Shown here: positions 7,178 to 15,084 of the stretch, in pieces
How the letters are laid out: each line of letters starts with the position of its first letter
Numbering within the stretch: the stretch's first letter is position 1
From: Acidobacteriota bacterium
GTDB taxonomy: Bacteria > Acidobacteriota > Terriglobia > Terriglobales > Acidobacteriaceae
Direction: 5' to 3'
Assembly: GCA_003225555.1 (NCBI GenBank)
Contig: QIAM01000074.1
Location: 1-35,733 of the forward strand
Length of the DNA stretch: 35,733 nucleotides
Position numbers and translations under genes: made by a program
The notes under the pieces: model-generated
Told to the model about the DNA's origin: nothing
Seen by the model: the letters and a program-made list of their open reading frames with translations, nothing else
The model's database searches: none

Positions 7178-7903
7178 ATGAAGATTCTCTCGAACCCTCG
7201 CTTTCTGGTGGTCTATTCGGGAGCGCTAACCGTAGTTTTCGCTATTGTTGTCCTCTGCAGTGCTGCAAAGCTTCGCAACCAAACGTTCGGCATCATCACC
7301 GCTCGTCGTATCGACATTGTCGAACCTGACGGGACTACTCGACTGACAATTTCAAATCGGGCCGATTTTCCGGGCGCATGGAACCGGAAGAGAGAGTATC
7401 CGCGTCCCGATCGGCGAGAAGCTGCCGGAATGTTGTTCATGAGCGAAGAGGGAACGGAGCAAGGGGGATTCATCTGGGGCGCAAGTCAATTGCCTGACAG
7501 GACGATTGAAAATCACAGTCACCTCAGTTTTGACCAGTACGAGGAAAATCAAATCTTCGCTATCGATGCCGGGCAGGAAGGAAAGGAGAAATTCGCCCGC
7601 ATAACCATGGCGGATCAGGGAGATTTCCCCATCGAAGAGAAGAGGCACGCAAATGAAGAGATCGACAAGCTGCCCGCGAATCAGCAGGATGCCGCATGGG
7701 ACAAGTTTTTCGCGACGCATCGTCATGACCTGAAGAGGCTCGCCCTGGGACGCTCTCCAGATGGCTCTGTCGGCCTTGAGCTGCGAGACCAGGCCGGGAA
7801 ACCGCGGATGCTGCTAGCCGTACAGCCGAACGGAAAGCCCATTCTGCAGTTCTTGGATGACAACGGCAAGGTCGTCCGTGAGTTCGCCAGCGCCGGCAAA
7901 TAG
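7178..7903 (+). CDS. Membrane-anchored protein of unknown function
   Basis: 241 residues. One N-terminal transmembrane segment (about 9-31) is followed by a soluble domain. Near the start and again near the end are strand patterns of one type: ARRIDIVEPDGTTRLTISNR, then GSVGLELRDQAGKPRMLLAV and GKPILQFLDDNGKVVREF, each a D-x-x-G-x-x-R/K turn between beta strands. This repeated beta-hairpin pattern is known to me from uncharacterised bacterial proteins. GAGAAGGAG lies 6 bases upstream of the ATG. Function is not assigned. Confidence 0.7.
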   Translation: MKILSNPRFLVVYSGALTVVFAIVVLCSAAKLRNQTFGIITARRIDIVEPDGTTRLTISNRADFPGAWNRKREYPRPDRREAAGMLFMSEEGTEQGGFIWGASQLPDRTIENHSHLSFDQYEENQIFAIDAGQEGKEKFARITMADQGDFPIEEKRHANEEIDKLPANQQDAAWDKFFATHRHDLKRLALGRSPDGSVGLELRDQAGKPRMLLAVQPNGKPILQFLDDNGKVVREFASAGK

Positions 7904-8040
7904 CTTCCTGATCTGAATCAAAGCCACTGGGCCGCATTCTCAGCCCCAAAGCGGCTCCATCACGCCTGACGGGCAGCCTTCACTCCGTCTACAATGACAC
8001 TGGATTCATTCCCATCTCATGGACTGAGGAGAGAGAAGCG

Positions 8041-8466
8041 ATGCAACGCAAGGCCAGCGCAGTGTGGAAGGGTGGTCTCAAGGACGGCAAAGGAACGGTT
8101 TCCTCGACCAGCGGAGTTCTCAACAACACTCCTTATTCATTCACAACGCGGTTTGAGAATGCGCCCGGAACTAACCCGGAGGAATTGATCGCGGCAGCCC
8201 ACGCTGCGTGTTTTTCGATGGCTCTATCGGCGCAGCTCGGGGCCGCGAATCTGACCGCGGAAAGCATCTCGACCGCAGCGACTTTGACCATGGAGAAACT
8301 GGACGCCGGCTGGACCATCACGGCCGTACAACTTGATGTGACCGCGCGTGTTCCCAAGGCCGACGAAGCCGCGTTTCGCAAGGCCGCCGAGGACGCCAAG
8401 AAGGGCTGTCCGGTATCGAAGGTGCTGAACGCGAACATCACCATGAACGCGGAGCTGGAGCAGTAG
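8041..8466 (+). CDS. OsmC-family peroxiredoxin
   Basis: A 141-residue OsmC/Ohr-type thiol peroxidase that reduces organic hydroperoxides. The peroxidatic cysteine is C57 in AAHAACFSMALS and the resolving one C123 in KKGCPVSKVLN; the N-terminal KASAVWKGGLKDGKGTVSS and the FENAPGTNPEELIAAAHA stretch place it in the OsmC subgroup rather than Ohr. Length is typical. GGAGAGAG lies just upstream of the ATG. It is followed by a hairpin that overlaps the tRNA-Leu promoter. Confidence 0.92.
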   Translation: MQRKASAVWKGGLKDGKGTVSSTSGVLNNTPYSFTTRFENAPGTNPEELIAAAHAACFSMALSAQLGAANLTAESISTAATLTMEKLDAGWTITAVQLDVTARVPKADEAAFRKAAEDAKKGCPVSKVLNANITMNAELEQ

Positions 8467-8485
8467 CCTTCCGCGTGCGGGCCCG

Positions 8486-8514
8486 GCAGCGCTGGTTTGA
8501 CAGCCAGCGGTGCC
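8486..8514. terminator. Hairpin after osmC, enclosing a promoter -35 box
   Basis: GGCAGCGCTGG (8486-8496) and CCAGCGGTGCC (8504-8514) form an 11-bp stem with one mismatch. No T-run follows, so termination is only possible. The loop contains the TTGACA of the tRNA promoter. Confidence 0.45.
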
Positions 8515-8524
8515 ACGGTAAAAT
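8497..8524 (+). promoter_or_regulatory. Sigma70-type promoter for tRNA-Leu
   Basis: TTGACA (8497-8502), a 16-bp spacer and TAAAAT (8519-8524) form a near-consensus housekeeping promoter about 65 bp upstream of the tRNA gene, in line with strong tRNA expression. Confidence 0.7.
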
Positions 8525-8588
8525 AGATAGGTTGGTCTTCCGGATCCGGTGGTCGTAGTGAGACCGCCGCTGCAGCACAAGTCCACTT

Positions 8589-8675
8589 GCCATCGTGGCG
8601 GAATTGGCAGACGCGCATGGTTCAGGTCCATGTACCCGCAAGGGTGTGGGGGTTCGAGTCCCTTCGATGGCACCA
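8589..8675 (+). tRNA. tRNA-Leu (anticodon CAG)
   Basis: An 87-base class II tRNA. The acceptor stem GCCATCG pairs with CGATGGC and is followed by discriminator A and an encoded CCA (8673-8675). The anticodon stem CATGG/CCATG encloses loop TTCAGGT with anticodon CAG at 8623-8625, reading CUG. A long variable arm (TACCCGCAAGGGTG region) and a T-arm with TTCGAGT complete the leucine-type structure. Confidence 0.96.
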
Positions 8676-8709
8676 GCTGTAGTCTGATTCCTACTCCGCA
8701 TTGCTGGTG

Positions 8710-8830
8710 TGGGGCGGACACTCCTGTCCGCCTGAACTGTCCTGCAAGCAGGCTTTTGAAGGGAAAGTGACACTTGATCCCTTGCGCAGCGATTCACCGC
8801 AAGCTTTGGCGGACAAGAGTGTCCGCCCCA
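8710..8830. repeat. Inverted-repeat element with nested hairpins (GGCGGACA type)
   Basis: A 23-bp arm at 8710-8732 (TGGGGCGGACACTCC then TGTCCGCC) and its complement at 8808-8830 differ at one position. Each arm is itself a hairpin (GGCGGACA ... TGTCCGCC). The 75-bp interior shows no gene. Together this is a REP/BIME-like non-coding element just after the tRNA. Confidence 0.8.
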
Positions 8831-8942
8831 CGCAACCCACGAATTACGGCGCATATCTCTCACAACTGGAGTTTCAACGGTATGGCTACTACAAGGCAGC
8901 GAACCTATGGTCCTTAAGAGACTTCGAGAGTGGCGGTGATTC

Positions 8943-9152
8943 TTGCGGATACATGAAGGCGACTACGCCTACGATCTGGAGCAGAAAATAGATCCCTCAA
9001 CCATGCTCCGCGGCGATTGGAAATTCAGAGTCTACTTCACGCTGCCCACGGATCAAGTGCTCGAACAGGGTGAGGCAGCAAGCCGGGAAGCAGCAGAACA
9101 GCAGGCCCTCAAGGCCATTGCGCGGATTCGCCGGACGCAGACTGCGTCTTGA
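8943..9152 (+). CDS. Small hypothetical protein
   Basis: 69 residues from a TTG at 8943 (the frame is closed by TGA just upstream; an internal ATG is at 9003). The segment MLRGDWKFRVYFTLPTDQVL followed by the alanine-rich helix EAASREAAEQQALKAIARIRR looks like a compact beta-alpha domain and has protein-like codon choice. No family is recognised. Confidence 0.4.
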   Translation: MRIHEGDYAYDLEQKIDPSTMLRGDWKFRVYFTLPTDQVLEQGEAASREAAEQQALKAIARIRRTQTAS

Positions 9153-9235
9153 CCCCGCTGATGTCGCTGCCGCCATTTGGCATTCGCTATTTGGCAAAGG
9201 ACCAGGAGTGTGGAGATGTTGGGAATTGTAATCCG

Positions 9236-9630
9236 ATGCCTTTACCCAAAGTAATCAGTCCGAGAAAGCATGCGCTTCTGGATGCGCTCACCATAAGAAC
9301 GTTCCTCGCCCTGGGCGGAATCTGGTGGCGTCGCAAACGCCGTCCGGCGGTGGCGGCGCTGGTGAACGGATTGTTTGTACTGGGGTATACCTCGCTCACC
9401 GATTTTGATGGCGACGGCAAGAAGCCGGTCAGCTTCAAGACGCACGGGATCTCGACGCGCTCCAGGCGAGTCTGGCGGTGGTAACGCCAAAGATGTTCGG
9501 ATTCGCGCGTCGGAAAGAAGCCCTCTTCTTCCGCGGCCAGGCCCTCAATGAAAGCCTGGTGATTTCGATGACCGACTTCGAAGCCAACGAACCCAAAGGC
9601 TGGCGTCAACGCTGGAATAGAGCAGCATAG
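9236..9630 (+). pseudogene. Frameshifted small membrane-associated protein gene
   Basis: Read from the ATG at 9236 the protein begins MPLPKVISPRKHALLDALTI, has a hydrophobic RTFLALGGIWW helix, KRRPAVAALVNGLFVLGYTSL and TDFDGDGKKPVSFKTHGI, then turns into nonsense and stops near 9484. In the frame lacking one base, the sequence from 9454 reads DALQASLAVVTPKMFGFARR, FFRGQALNESLVISMTDFEA and ends at TAG 9628-9630. Together they form one continuous ~130-residue protein of the type that I recall from acidobacteria (SPR-H-...-DY/ALT start, TD-x-DG motif, second hydrophobic stretch, MTD end). One base appears lost around 9450-9453. It could be real decay or a sequencing/assembly error. Function unknown. 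Confidence 0.65.
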
Positions 9631-9646
9631 ATCGCCGGTCCTCACC

Positions 9647-9697
9647 TCTGCGGCGTCATCCTGAGCGCAGCCGTTCTTCAGGCGGAGCGAAGGATCT
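9647..9697. repeat. GTCATCCTGAGC...GAAGGATCT intergenic repeat
   Basis: GTCATCCTGAGCGCAGC near 9655 followed by GGAGCGAAGGATCTCG. Copies of the same unit occur near 25156, 28544 and 30886, always between genes. It shows no coding potential. The remaining bases up to trpC hold no other gene. Confidence 0.6.
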
Positions 9698-9785
9698 CGC
9701 GCGCATCGTCACCGACCGTCAGCATCGTCATTGCCTTCACCCCGTATCTACACAGGGTTCCGGAGCTTTAACCGCCGTCCCTCCC

Positions 9786-9791
9786 TTATAA
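9786..9791 (+). promoter_or_regulatory. TATAAT -10 box before trpC
   Basis: A perfect TATAAT ends 14 bases before the trpC ATG, so transcription would begin only about 7 bases upstream of the start codon. No convincing -35 hexamer is visible at the right distance. A nearly leaderless trpC message is therefore possible. Confidence 0.4.
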
Positions 9792-9805
9792 TCAAGAGAC
9801 TCGCT

Positions 9806-10621
9806 ATGCCCGCCTTTCTTGATGAGATCGTTGCGGCCACACGCCGCAAGGTCGCTGAAACCAAGCGCCACACAGATTTGCGTGCACTCGAGCGGCAGGC
9901 CGGGCAGCACATCCCGCGTGGCTTTCGGCGAGCCTTGGCGGAAAAGAGCAAGGATGGTGTGGCGGTGATCGCGGAACTGAAAAAGGCGTCGCCATCGAAG
10001 GGGCTGATACGCGCGGATTTTCATCCCTCGGAGTTGGCAAGCGAACTGGCGGATGCCGGTGCGGCAGCCCTGTCGGTGTTGACCGACGAAGATTTCTTTC
10101 AAGGGTCGTTGAGGAATTTGCGGGACGCCTCGGCGGCGGTGAAGATCCCGTGCCTGCGCAAGGATTTCATCATAGATGAGTTTCAACTGCCGGAGGCGCG
10201 TGCAAATTGCGCCGACGCGGTGCTCCTGATTGTCGCGGTCCTGTTGCCTCAGGAATTGAAAAGCCTCGCGCAGGGTGCGGGCGAGCGCGGGTTAGACGTT
10301 TTGTGTGAAGTGCACGACGAAGAAGAACTGCAGCGAGCTTTGGATGCGGACTGCGATCTGATCGGCGTGAACACAAGAAATCTACGAACGTTCAAAGTGG
10401 ATCTCGAGACCGCGCTCCGGCTGGCAGAGAAATTTCCTGCGAATGTTCTGCGAGTAGCGGAAAGCGGAATTAAGTCGGGAAGTGACGTCGCGCGACTGCG
10501 GGGTGCCGGCTATCACGCGTTCCTGATTGGCGAGTCGCTGATGCGTATGGAGTCTCCTGGGGATGCACTGCGCGCTTTAGTTGCGAGCACGGAGCATCGG
10601 GTGCCGAGTACGCCCCGATAA
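9806..10621 (+). CDS. trpC: Indole-3-glycerol phosphate synthase
   Basis: A 271-residue TIM-barrel enzyme converting CdRP to indole-3-glycerol phosphate in tryptophan synthesis. Family motifs occur in order: AELKKASPSKGLI with E57, K59 and the SPS phosphate loop; LTDEDFFQGS (92-101); LRKDFIIDEFQ with catalytic K119; CEVHDEEE with E168; GVNTRNLRTF with N189; VAESGI with E219 to G221; and IGESLM (241-246). The ATG at 9806 fits the family start (PAFLDEIVAATRRKVAE); an ATG 25 codons upstream precedes the TATAAT box and is unlikely. The last ~10 residues (TEHRVPSTPR) look like a non-conserved tail. It opens a trpCFBA operon; trpE, trpG and trpD are not in the window. Confidence 0.96.
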   Translation: MPAFLDEIVAATRRKVAETKRHTDLRALERQAGQHIPRGFRRALAEKSKDGVAVIAELKKASPSKGLIRADFHPSELASELADAGAAALSVLTDEDFFQGSLRNLRDASAAVKIPCLRKDFIIDEFQLPEARANCADAVLLIVAVLLPQELKSLAQGAGERGLDVLCEVHDEEELQRALDADCDLIGVNTRNLRTFKVDLETALRLAEKFPANVLRVAESGIKSGSDVARLRGAGYHAFLIGESLMRMESPGDALRALVASTEHRVPSTPR

Positions 10622-10628
10622 ATCGGCG

Positions 10629-10660
10629 ACTGAGAACCGAGAACTGAGAACTGAGAACTG
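10629..10660. repeat. Tandem 7-mer (GAACTGA) between trpC and trpF
   Basis: ACTGAGAACCGAGAACTGAG and two further copies of GAACTGA fill the 46-bp gap. It is the first of a series of differing tandem or inverted repeats at the junctions of this operon. Confidence 0.7.
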
Positions 10661-10667
10661 CTTTTTC

Positions 10668-11399
10668 ATGACCTGGATAAAAATCTGCGGCACAACCAAT
10701 CTCGAAGACGCGCAGGTCGCAGTCGATGCCGGTGCGGACGCTGTGGGATTCGTCTTTTATGACAAGAGCCCGCGTAAAATCAGTGTCGAGGCGGCGCGAG
10801 CGATTACAGAAAAGTTGCCGGAGCACGTCGAGAAGGTGGGAGTGTTTGTGGGCAACGAGGTTGACCCGTTTGAAGTCCTCTTTGCCGCTGGACTGACCGG
10901 ATTGCAGACGTATCCTTCAGCGGAACGTGGAGCACAGCCCAGCTCTCTCAAGGCAGTCGGCGTGTCGTGCCTTCCCGAGCGTGCCAGGTTTCTGATGGCG
11001 CTTCCGATGAATCTGGTCGCCACAGACGAGGCCCAGATCCAGCAGCTTGCGGCGCACTTCGCAGAATGCGGAAAGACTCTCGCCGAGTTTGCTTCGCTTT
11101 CCCAGGGACTCATGGATACGTTCGTGCTCGACTCCGGCGACCTGCGGCAGCCGGGCGGTACGGGCAAGACCTTCGACTGGAAGAAGGGTGTGCCCATCAT
11201 GCAAGGGATGTGTCAGGGCGGCGTGAAGCTGGTGGTTGCCGGGGGGCTGACCCCGGCGAATGTGGGCGAGGCAATCGGGATTTTGAAGCCTTGGGGCGTG
11301 GACGTGGCCTCTGGAGTCGAGGCGAGTCCGGGGAAGAAGGATCCCGAGAAGGTGCGAGCCTTTGTGAAAGCAGTGCGGGCGGCAGATGAGCTTGCGTAG
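10668..11399 (+). CDS. trpF: Phosphoribosylanthranilate isomerase
   Basis: A 243-residue TrpF catalysing the Amadori rearrangement of PRA to CdRP. The general base C7 in [13 protein letters not shown] and general acid D155 in FVLDSGD are present, with the GGTGKTFDW phosphate site (163-171), the [11 protein letters not shown] loop and the terminal [16 protein letters not shown]. It is about 40 residues longer than usual; the additional material lies around residues 100-150 ([17 protein letters not shown] to FASLSQGLM) between the usual barrel strands, in place of a short segment. The chosen ATG (10668) directly precedes the conserved KICG; an upstream open stretch runs through the tandem repeat and is not coding. 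Confidence 0.95.
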   Translation: MTWIKICGTTNLEDAQVAVDAGADAVGFVFYDKSPRKISVEAARAITEKLPEHVEKVGVFVGNEVDPFEVLFAAGLTGLQTYPSAERGAQPSSLKAVGVSCLPERARFLMALPMNLVATDEAQIQQLAAHFAECGKTLAEFASLSQGLMDTFVLDSGDLRQPGGTGKTFDWKKGVPIMQGMCQGGVKLVVAGGLTPANVGEAIGILKPWGVDVASGVEASPGKKDPEKVRAFVKAVRAADELA

Positions 11400-11401
11400 G
11401 A

Positions 11402-12700
11402 ATGTGTAGGAACACGATGGCGACGGCGACGATCAACAAGGCGAGAGCGGGGACCCGAGCCGAAAGAATCCCCAGCTTTGCAAAGAACGCAAAGATGGGG
11501 CACCCAAGGTCGAAGAACTCCACGGTTCAGCCTGGGCGCTTCGGCGTCTACGGCGGGCGGTATGTTCCCGAGACCTTGATGGCGGTGCTCGAGGAACTGG
11601 AGCGCGAGTACGAGAAGGCCAAGTGCGACCGGAAATTCCAGCAGCGGCTGGATGAATTGCTGCGGACTTATGCGGGGCGTCCGACGCCGCTGTTTTTGGC
11701 GCGACGGCTGACGCAGAAGCTGGGCGGCGCGAAAATTTATCTGAAGCGCGAAGACCTGTTACACACCGGGGCTCACAAGATCAACAATTGCCTGGGACAG
11801 GCGCTGCTGGTCGAGCGCATGGGCAAGCATCGCGTGATCGCCGAAACCGGCGCGGGACAGCACGGCGTGGCCACAGCGACCGTCTGCGCTTTGCTGGGTT
11901 TCGAGTGCGTCGTCTACATGGGCACTGAGGACATGCGGCGGCAGGAGTTGAATGTGTTCCGCATGCGGCTGCTGGGGGCAGAAGTGCGTGGCGTCGAGTC
12001 GGGGTCGCGTACGCTCAAAGACGCGATCAATGAGGCCATGCGCGACTGGGTCACCAATGTCCGCACCACCCACTACTTGCTGGGGAGCGTGCTGGGAGCG
12101 CATCCGTATCCGACCATGGTGCGCGACTTTCATCGCGTGATCGGGAAAGAAGCGCGGGCGCAGATCCTGAAAGCGGAGGGCAAGCTCCCGGCTGAGATCA
12201 TCGCCTGCGTCGGTGGCGGGTCGAATTCCATCGGAATTTTTTACGACTTCATCAAGGACAAGAAAGTTCGCCTGGTCGGCGTCGAGGCCGGCGGACGCGG
12301 CGAGGCTCTGGGCGAGCACGCAGCGCGCTTTCGCGGCGGATTGCCAGGCGTCCTGCAAGGGACCTACTCGTATGTGCTGCAGGATTCGGCCGGACAGATT
12401 GCAACCACGCACTCGGTTTCGGCTGGGCTCGATTATCCGTCAATCGGTCCGGAACATGCGGCGTTGCGCGATGCCGGGCGGGCAGAGTATGTTCCCGCGT
12501 CGGATGCTGAGGCGCTGGAGGCCACAACTCTGCTGGCGCGAACCGAGGGCATTATTCCCGCGCTAGAATCCGCCCATGCCGTTGCCGAAGTGTTGAAGCG
12601 CGCGCCGAAGATGAAGAAGTCCGATGTCGTGATCGTGAATGTTTCCGGCCGCGGAGACAAGGATATCGGCATCATGCGCGAGAACCTGGAAATCGAATGA
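11402..12700 (+). CDS. trpB: Tryptophan synthase beta chain
   Basis: Up to 432 residues. The PLP-dependent subunit joins indole and serine. The PLP lysine is K126 in [17 protein letters not shown], the phosphate-binding loop is GGGSNS (271-276), and [30 protein letters not shown] and [10 protein letters not shown] are further signatures. About 40 residues precede the conserved GRFGVYGG, 20 or more beyond the usual. The ATG at 11402 is two bases after the trpF stop; an ATG at 11417 ([10 protein letters not shown]) is an equally plausible start. Tight spacing implies coupling with trpF, and the alpha subunit follows. The enzyme is a cytoplasmic alpha2beta2 complex. Confidence 0.97.
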   Translation: MCRNTMATATINKARAGTRAERIPSFAKNAKMGHPRSKNSTVQPGRFGVYGGRYVPETLMAVLEELEREYEKAKCDRKFQQRLDELLRTYAGRPTPLFLARRLTQKLGGAKIYLKREDLLHTGAHKINNCLGQALLVERMGKHRVIAETGAGQHGVATATVCALLGFECVVYMGTEDMRRQELNVFRMRLLGAEVRGVESGSRTLKDAINEAMRDWVTNVRTTHYLLGSVLGAHPYPTMVRDFHRVIGKEARAQILKAEGKLPAEIIACVGGGSNSIGIFYDFIKDKKVRLVGVEAGGRGEALGEHAARFRGGLPGVLQGTYSYVLQDSAGQIATTHSVSAGLDYPSIGPEHAALRDAGRAEYVPASDAEALEATTLLARTEGIIPALESAHAVAEVLKRAPKMKKSDVVIVNVSGRGDKDIGIMRENLEIE

Positions 12701-12704
12701 AAAT

Positions 12705-12800
12705 TATTGATTGTCGATTTTTGATTGTTGATTGAATTGATTGAAAGTCTATTGCTCGAATGCTGTGATCGTCAATCAACAATCAAGAATCAATAAATCA
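12705..12800. repeat. AT-rich inverted repeat between trpB and trpA
   Basis: GATTGTTGATTG (about 12723-12734) pairs exactly with CAATCAACAATC downstream (about 12774-12785), and looser TTGATT/AATCAA repeats extend both arms. Its composition is far more AT-rich than the surrounding coding DNA. It would form a long hairpin in the mRNA just before trpA. Confidence 0.75.
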
Positions 12801-12813
12801 ACAATTCTTGAGA

Positions 12814-13602
12814 ATGCCTTTATTTTTTCACAAGAAGCCCGCGCTGGTCGTGTACGTGACCTGCGGCGATCCGGACCTCGGCACGACGCGGGACATCGTG
12901 CTGGCCGCGATTGAGGCGGGTGCAGACGTAATTGAACTGGGCGTGCCGTTCAGCGATCCCGTGGCCGATGGGCCCGTGATCCAGCGCGCCAGCGAGCGTG
13001 CGTTGAAACACGGAACGTCGCTGGCACAGGTGCTGACTCTGGCGGCGGAAGTGCGGCAGCAGGCGCAGTCGACGGGCCTGATCATCTTTACTTATCTGAA
13101 TCCGATTCTGCGCATGGGCGTGAAAAAGTTTTGCCTCGTGGCTCGCCATGCGGGAGTGGACGGCGCCCTGGTCACGGACTTGCCCGTGGAAGAGGCGCAC
13201 GAATATCTGCGGGCGATGCGGGCAAATGACTTGGCCCCTGTATTTCTGGCTTCGCCCACCAGTCCGGATAGCAGGTTGAAAGAGATCGCCGCCGCATCCA
13301 AAGGTTTTGTCTATGCGGTGTCGCGCACCGGCGTAACCGGAGCACGCCAGCAGCTTGCCAACGATGCGCAGAAGCTGGTACGACGGTTGAGAAAGGTGAC
13401 GAAGCTGCCGATCGCAGTGGGATTCGGAATCTCAACCGCTGAGCACTTTGCCGAAGTCGGCGAATTCGCGGATGCGGCAGTCGTGGGCAGCGCCATTGTG
13501 GAGACCATCGAGCGCAATCGCGGACGGGAAGCCGCCGCTGTGGCAGAATTTGTAAACAAGCTGTCAGCTATCAGCTCTCCGCCATCAGCCAGAACCGGCT
13601 GA
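12814..13602 (+). CDS. trpA: Tryptophan synthase alpha chain
   Basis: 262 residues from the ATG at 12814. A TIM barrel that cleaves indole-3-glycerol phosphate and channels indole to TrpB. Catalytic E41 and D52 lie in VIELGVPFSDPVADGP (E49/D60 in the enteric enzyme), with VTDLPVEEA, YAVSRTGVTGAR (loop 6) and VGFGISTAEH also present. The N-terminus is shorter than in enteric TrpA and starts at FFHKKPALVVYVTCGDPD. The C-terminal tail (SAISSPPSARTG) is encoded by the left arm of an inverted repeat (13559-13575) and is unlikely to belong to the fold. No clear ribosome binding site is visible; the preceding hairpin ends just before the start. Confidence 0.96.
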   Translation: MPLFFHKKPALVVYVTCGDPDLGTTRDIVLAAIEAGADVIELGVPFSDPVADGPVIQRASERALKHGTSLAQVLTLAAEVRQQAQSTGLIIFTYLNPILRMGVKKFCLVARHAGVDGALVTDLPVEEAHEYLRAMRANDLAPVFLASPTSPDSRLKEIAAASKGFVYAVSRTGVTGARQQLANDAQKLVRRLRKVTKLPIAVGFGISTAEHFAEVGEFADAAVVGSAIVETIERNRGREAAAVAEFVNKLSAISSPPSARTG

Positions 13603-13652
13603 GCCATGGGTTGGTCGGGCTGGAACTTACTGATCGCTGATAGCTGACAGCT
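13559..13652. repeat. 17-bp perfect inverted repeat spanning the trpA stop
   Basis: AGCTGTCAGCTATCAGC (13559-13575) and its exact complement GCTGATAGCTGACAGCT (13636-13652) flank a 60-bp spacer containing the trpA stop codon. Further copies of CAGCT/AGCTG extend the repeat toward the chorismate mutase start. Confidence 0.85.
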
Positions 13653-13666
13653 GAGAGCTGCTCTTC

Positions 13667-13987
13667 ATGGACATCGCAGATTGGCGAAAGAAGATCGATG
13701 AGCTCGATCGCAGGCTGGTGGAGCTGCTGAGCGAGCGCGCTCGCGCGGCGCAGGAAATCGGCCGCCTGAAGCGCAACACAAATTTGCCCATCTACGAGCC
13801 CGACAGAGAACGGATTGTTTTCTCCAACGTCCAGGAATTGAATCAAGGTCCGCTGCACGATCGCGACCTGGTGCGAATCTTCGAACGCATCATGGACGTG
13901 ATGCGAAACCTTCAGAAGGGAGAAATCGTGCCCAAGGCGGAAAGCACGGAAGCGGAAACGGAGTTGGATTCGGAAGTGAATGATTGA
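13667..13987 (+). CDS. Chorismate mutase (AroQ class)
   Basis: A 106-residue all-helical AroQ chorismate mutase turning chorismate into prephenate for Phe/Tyr synthesis. R7, R24, K35 and E48 reproduce the spacing of R11, R28, K39 and E52 of the E. coli P-protein domain, and the third helix IFERIMDVMRNLQ follows. The acidic last ~18 residues are non-conserved. It stands alone here rather than fused, and lies directly before a DAHP synthase and prephenate dehydrogenase. Related bacteria carry the mutase fused to DAHP synthase or TyrA, so physical interaction is conceivable. Confidence 0.93.
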   Translation: MDIADWRKKIDELDRRLVELLSERARAAQEIGRLKRNTNLPIYEPDRERIVFSNVQELNQGPLHDRDLVRIFERIMDVMRNLQKGEIVPKAESTEAETELDSEVND

Positions 13988-13988
13988 A

Positions 13989-14050
13989 CCAGCTCTCAGC
14001 TCTCAGCTTTCAGATCGAGGGCGAAAAGCTGAAAGCTGAAAGCTGAAAGC
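13989..14050. repeat. Tandem/inverted CAGCTTT-AAAGCTG repeat before DAHP synthase
   Basis: AGCTCTCAGCTCTCAGCTTTCAG (about 13992-14014) faces three tandem copies of CTGAAAG (14029-14050), making a hairpin that fills the gap between chorismate mutase and the DAHP synthase start. Confidence 0.8.
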
Positions 14051-14056
14051 TTACCT

Positions 14057-15076
14057 ATGATTGTTGCCATGCAAGAAGCCGCCGAAGAAGCCCAGATTCA
14101 GCAGGTCATCGAGCACCTGGTGCGGATGGGCTTCGAGGTGCACCGTTCCACCGGAGCGCGGATGACCGTGCTCGGAGCCGTCGGGTCGGGGATTGATTTC
14201 GACATCCGCATCCTCGAGTTGCTGCCCGGAGTGCAGGAAGTTCACCGCATCAGTTCGCCCTACAAGCTTGCAGGGCGAAGTTTCCGGCCCGAGGGGACGA
14301 TCGTGCGACTGGCGAATGGAGTCGACATCGGCGGCAATGAAGTCATAGTGATGGCGGGTCCGTGTTCCGTGGAATCACGGGAGCAACTGTTCACCACCGC
14401 CGAGGGGATCGCAAAAGCCGGCGCACGTGTCCTGCGCGGCGGCGCTTTCAAGCCGCGAAGCTCTCCATATTCTTTCCAGGGACATGGAGAAGAAGCGCTG
14501 AAGTTGCTGCGCGAAGCGGGCGACAAGTTCAAGCTGCTGGTCATCAGCGAAGTGATGGAGATCTCTCAGATCCCGATGATGCTGCCCTACGTCGACATCC
14601 TGCAGGTGGGCGCGCGCAACATGCAGAATTTCAATCTGCTGCGCGAACTCGGCAAGGTGCGCAAGCCGGTCCTGCTCAAGCGCGGGATCGCCGCAACTCT
14701 GGAAGAGGTGCTTCTGTCCGCGGAATACATCATGGCCGGCGGGAATTACGAAGTCATCCTGTGCGAGCGCGGCATTCGCACCTTCGAAACCTATACCCGT
14801 AACACGATGGATATCTCCGCGATTCCCATTATTCACAAGCTCTCGCACCTCCCAATGACGGCCGATCCGTCGCACGGAACCGGGCGGCGCGACAAGGTTG
14901 CGCCCATGGCGCGCGCCTCGGTAGCGGCGGGAGCCGACGCTCTGCTGATCGAAGTGCATTGCGATCCGAACAAGGCGCTCTCGGACGGAGCCCAATCACT
15001 GTTTCCCGAACAATTCGCCAAGTTGATGGATGAGCTCCGGATGATTGCGCCAGCAGTCGGGCGGAAGATTGCCTAG
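14057..15076 (+). CDS. aroF: 3-deoxy-7-phosphoheptulonate (DAHP) synthase, type I-beta with ferredoxin-like domain
   Basis: 339 residues. The first enzyme of the shikimate pathway, condensing PEP and erythrose-4-phosphate. Residues 1-75 form the ferredoxin-like regulatory domain (VIEHLVRMGFEVHRSTG ... VQEVHRISSPYKLAGR), known in this subfamily to bind Tyr or Phe as feedback inhibitor. The barrel then carries VMAGPCSVES, RGGAFKPRSSPYSFQG and DPSHGTGRRD. Metal ligands C103, H273, E299 and D310 match the Thermotoga enzyme (C102, H272, E298, D309) position for position. The start ATG 14057 lies 7 bp after the tandem repeat. Placement after trpA and chorismate mutase suggests joint control of aromatic flux. 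Confidence 0.96.
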   Translation: MIVAMQEAAEEAQIQQVIEHLVRMGFEVHRSTGARMTVLGAVGSGIDFDIRILELLPGVQEVHRISSPYKLAGRSFRPEGTIVRLANGVDIGGNEVIVMAGPCSVESREQLFTTAEGIAKAGARVLRGGAFKPRSSPYSFQGHGEEALKLLREAGDKFKLLVISEVMEISQIPMMLPYVDILQVGARNMQNFNLLRELGKVRKPVLLKRGIAATLEEVLLSAEYIMAGGNYEVILCERGIRTFETYTRNTMDISAIPIIHKLSHLPMTADPSHGTGRRDKVAPMARASVAAGADALLIEVHCDPNKALSDGAQSLFPEQFAKLMDELRMIAPAVGRKIA

Positions 15077-15084
15077 GCTCTTTC

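Noticed and set aside
8676..8942. Genomic-island junction at the tRNA-Leu 3' end
   Set aside because: No integrase, no repeated tRNA 3' end and no composition change are seen; the inverted repeat there matches the common intergenic type.
9187..9645. 152-codon minus-strand frame opposite the frameshifted gene
   Set aside because: Low-complexity translation without domain; the two plus-strand pieces make one coherent protein instead.
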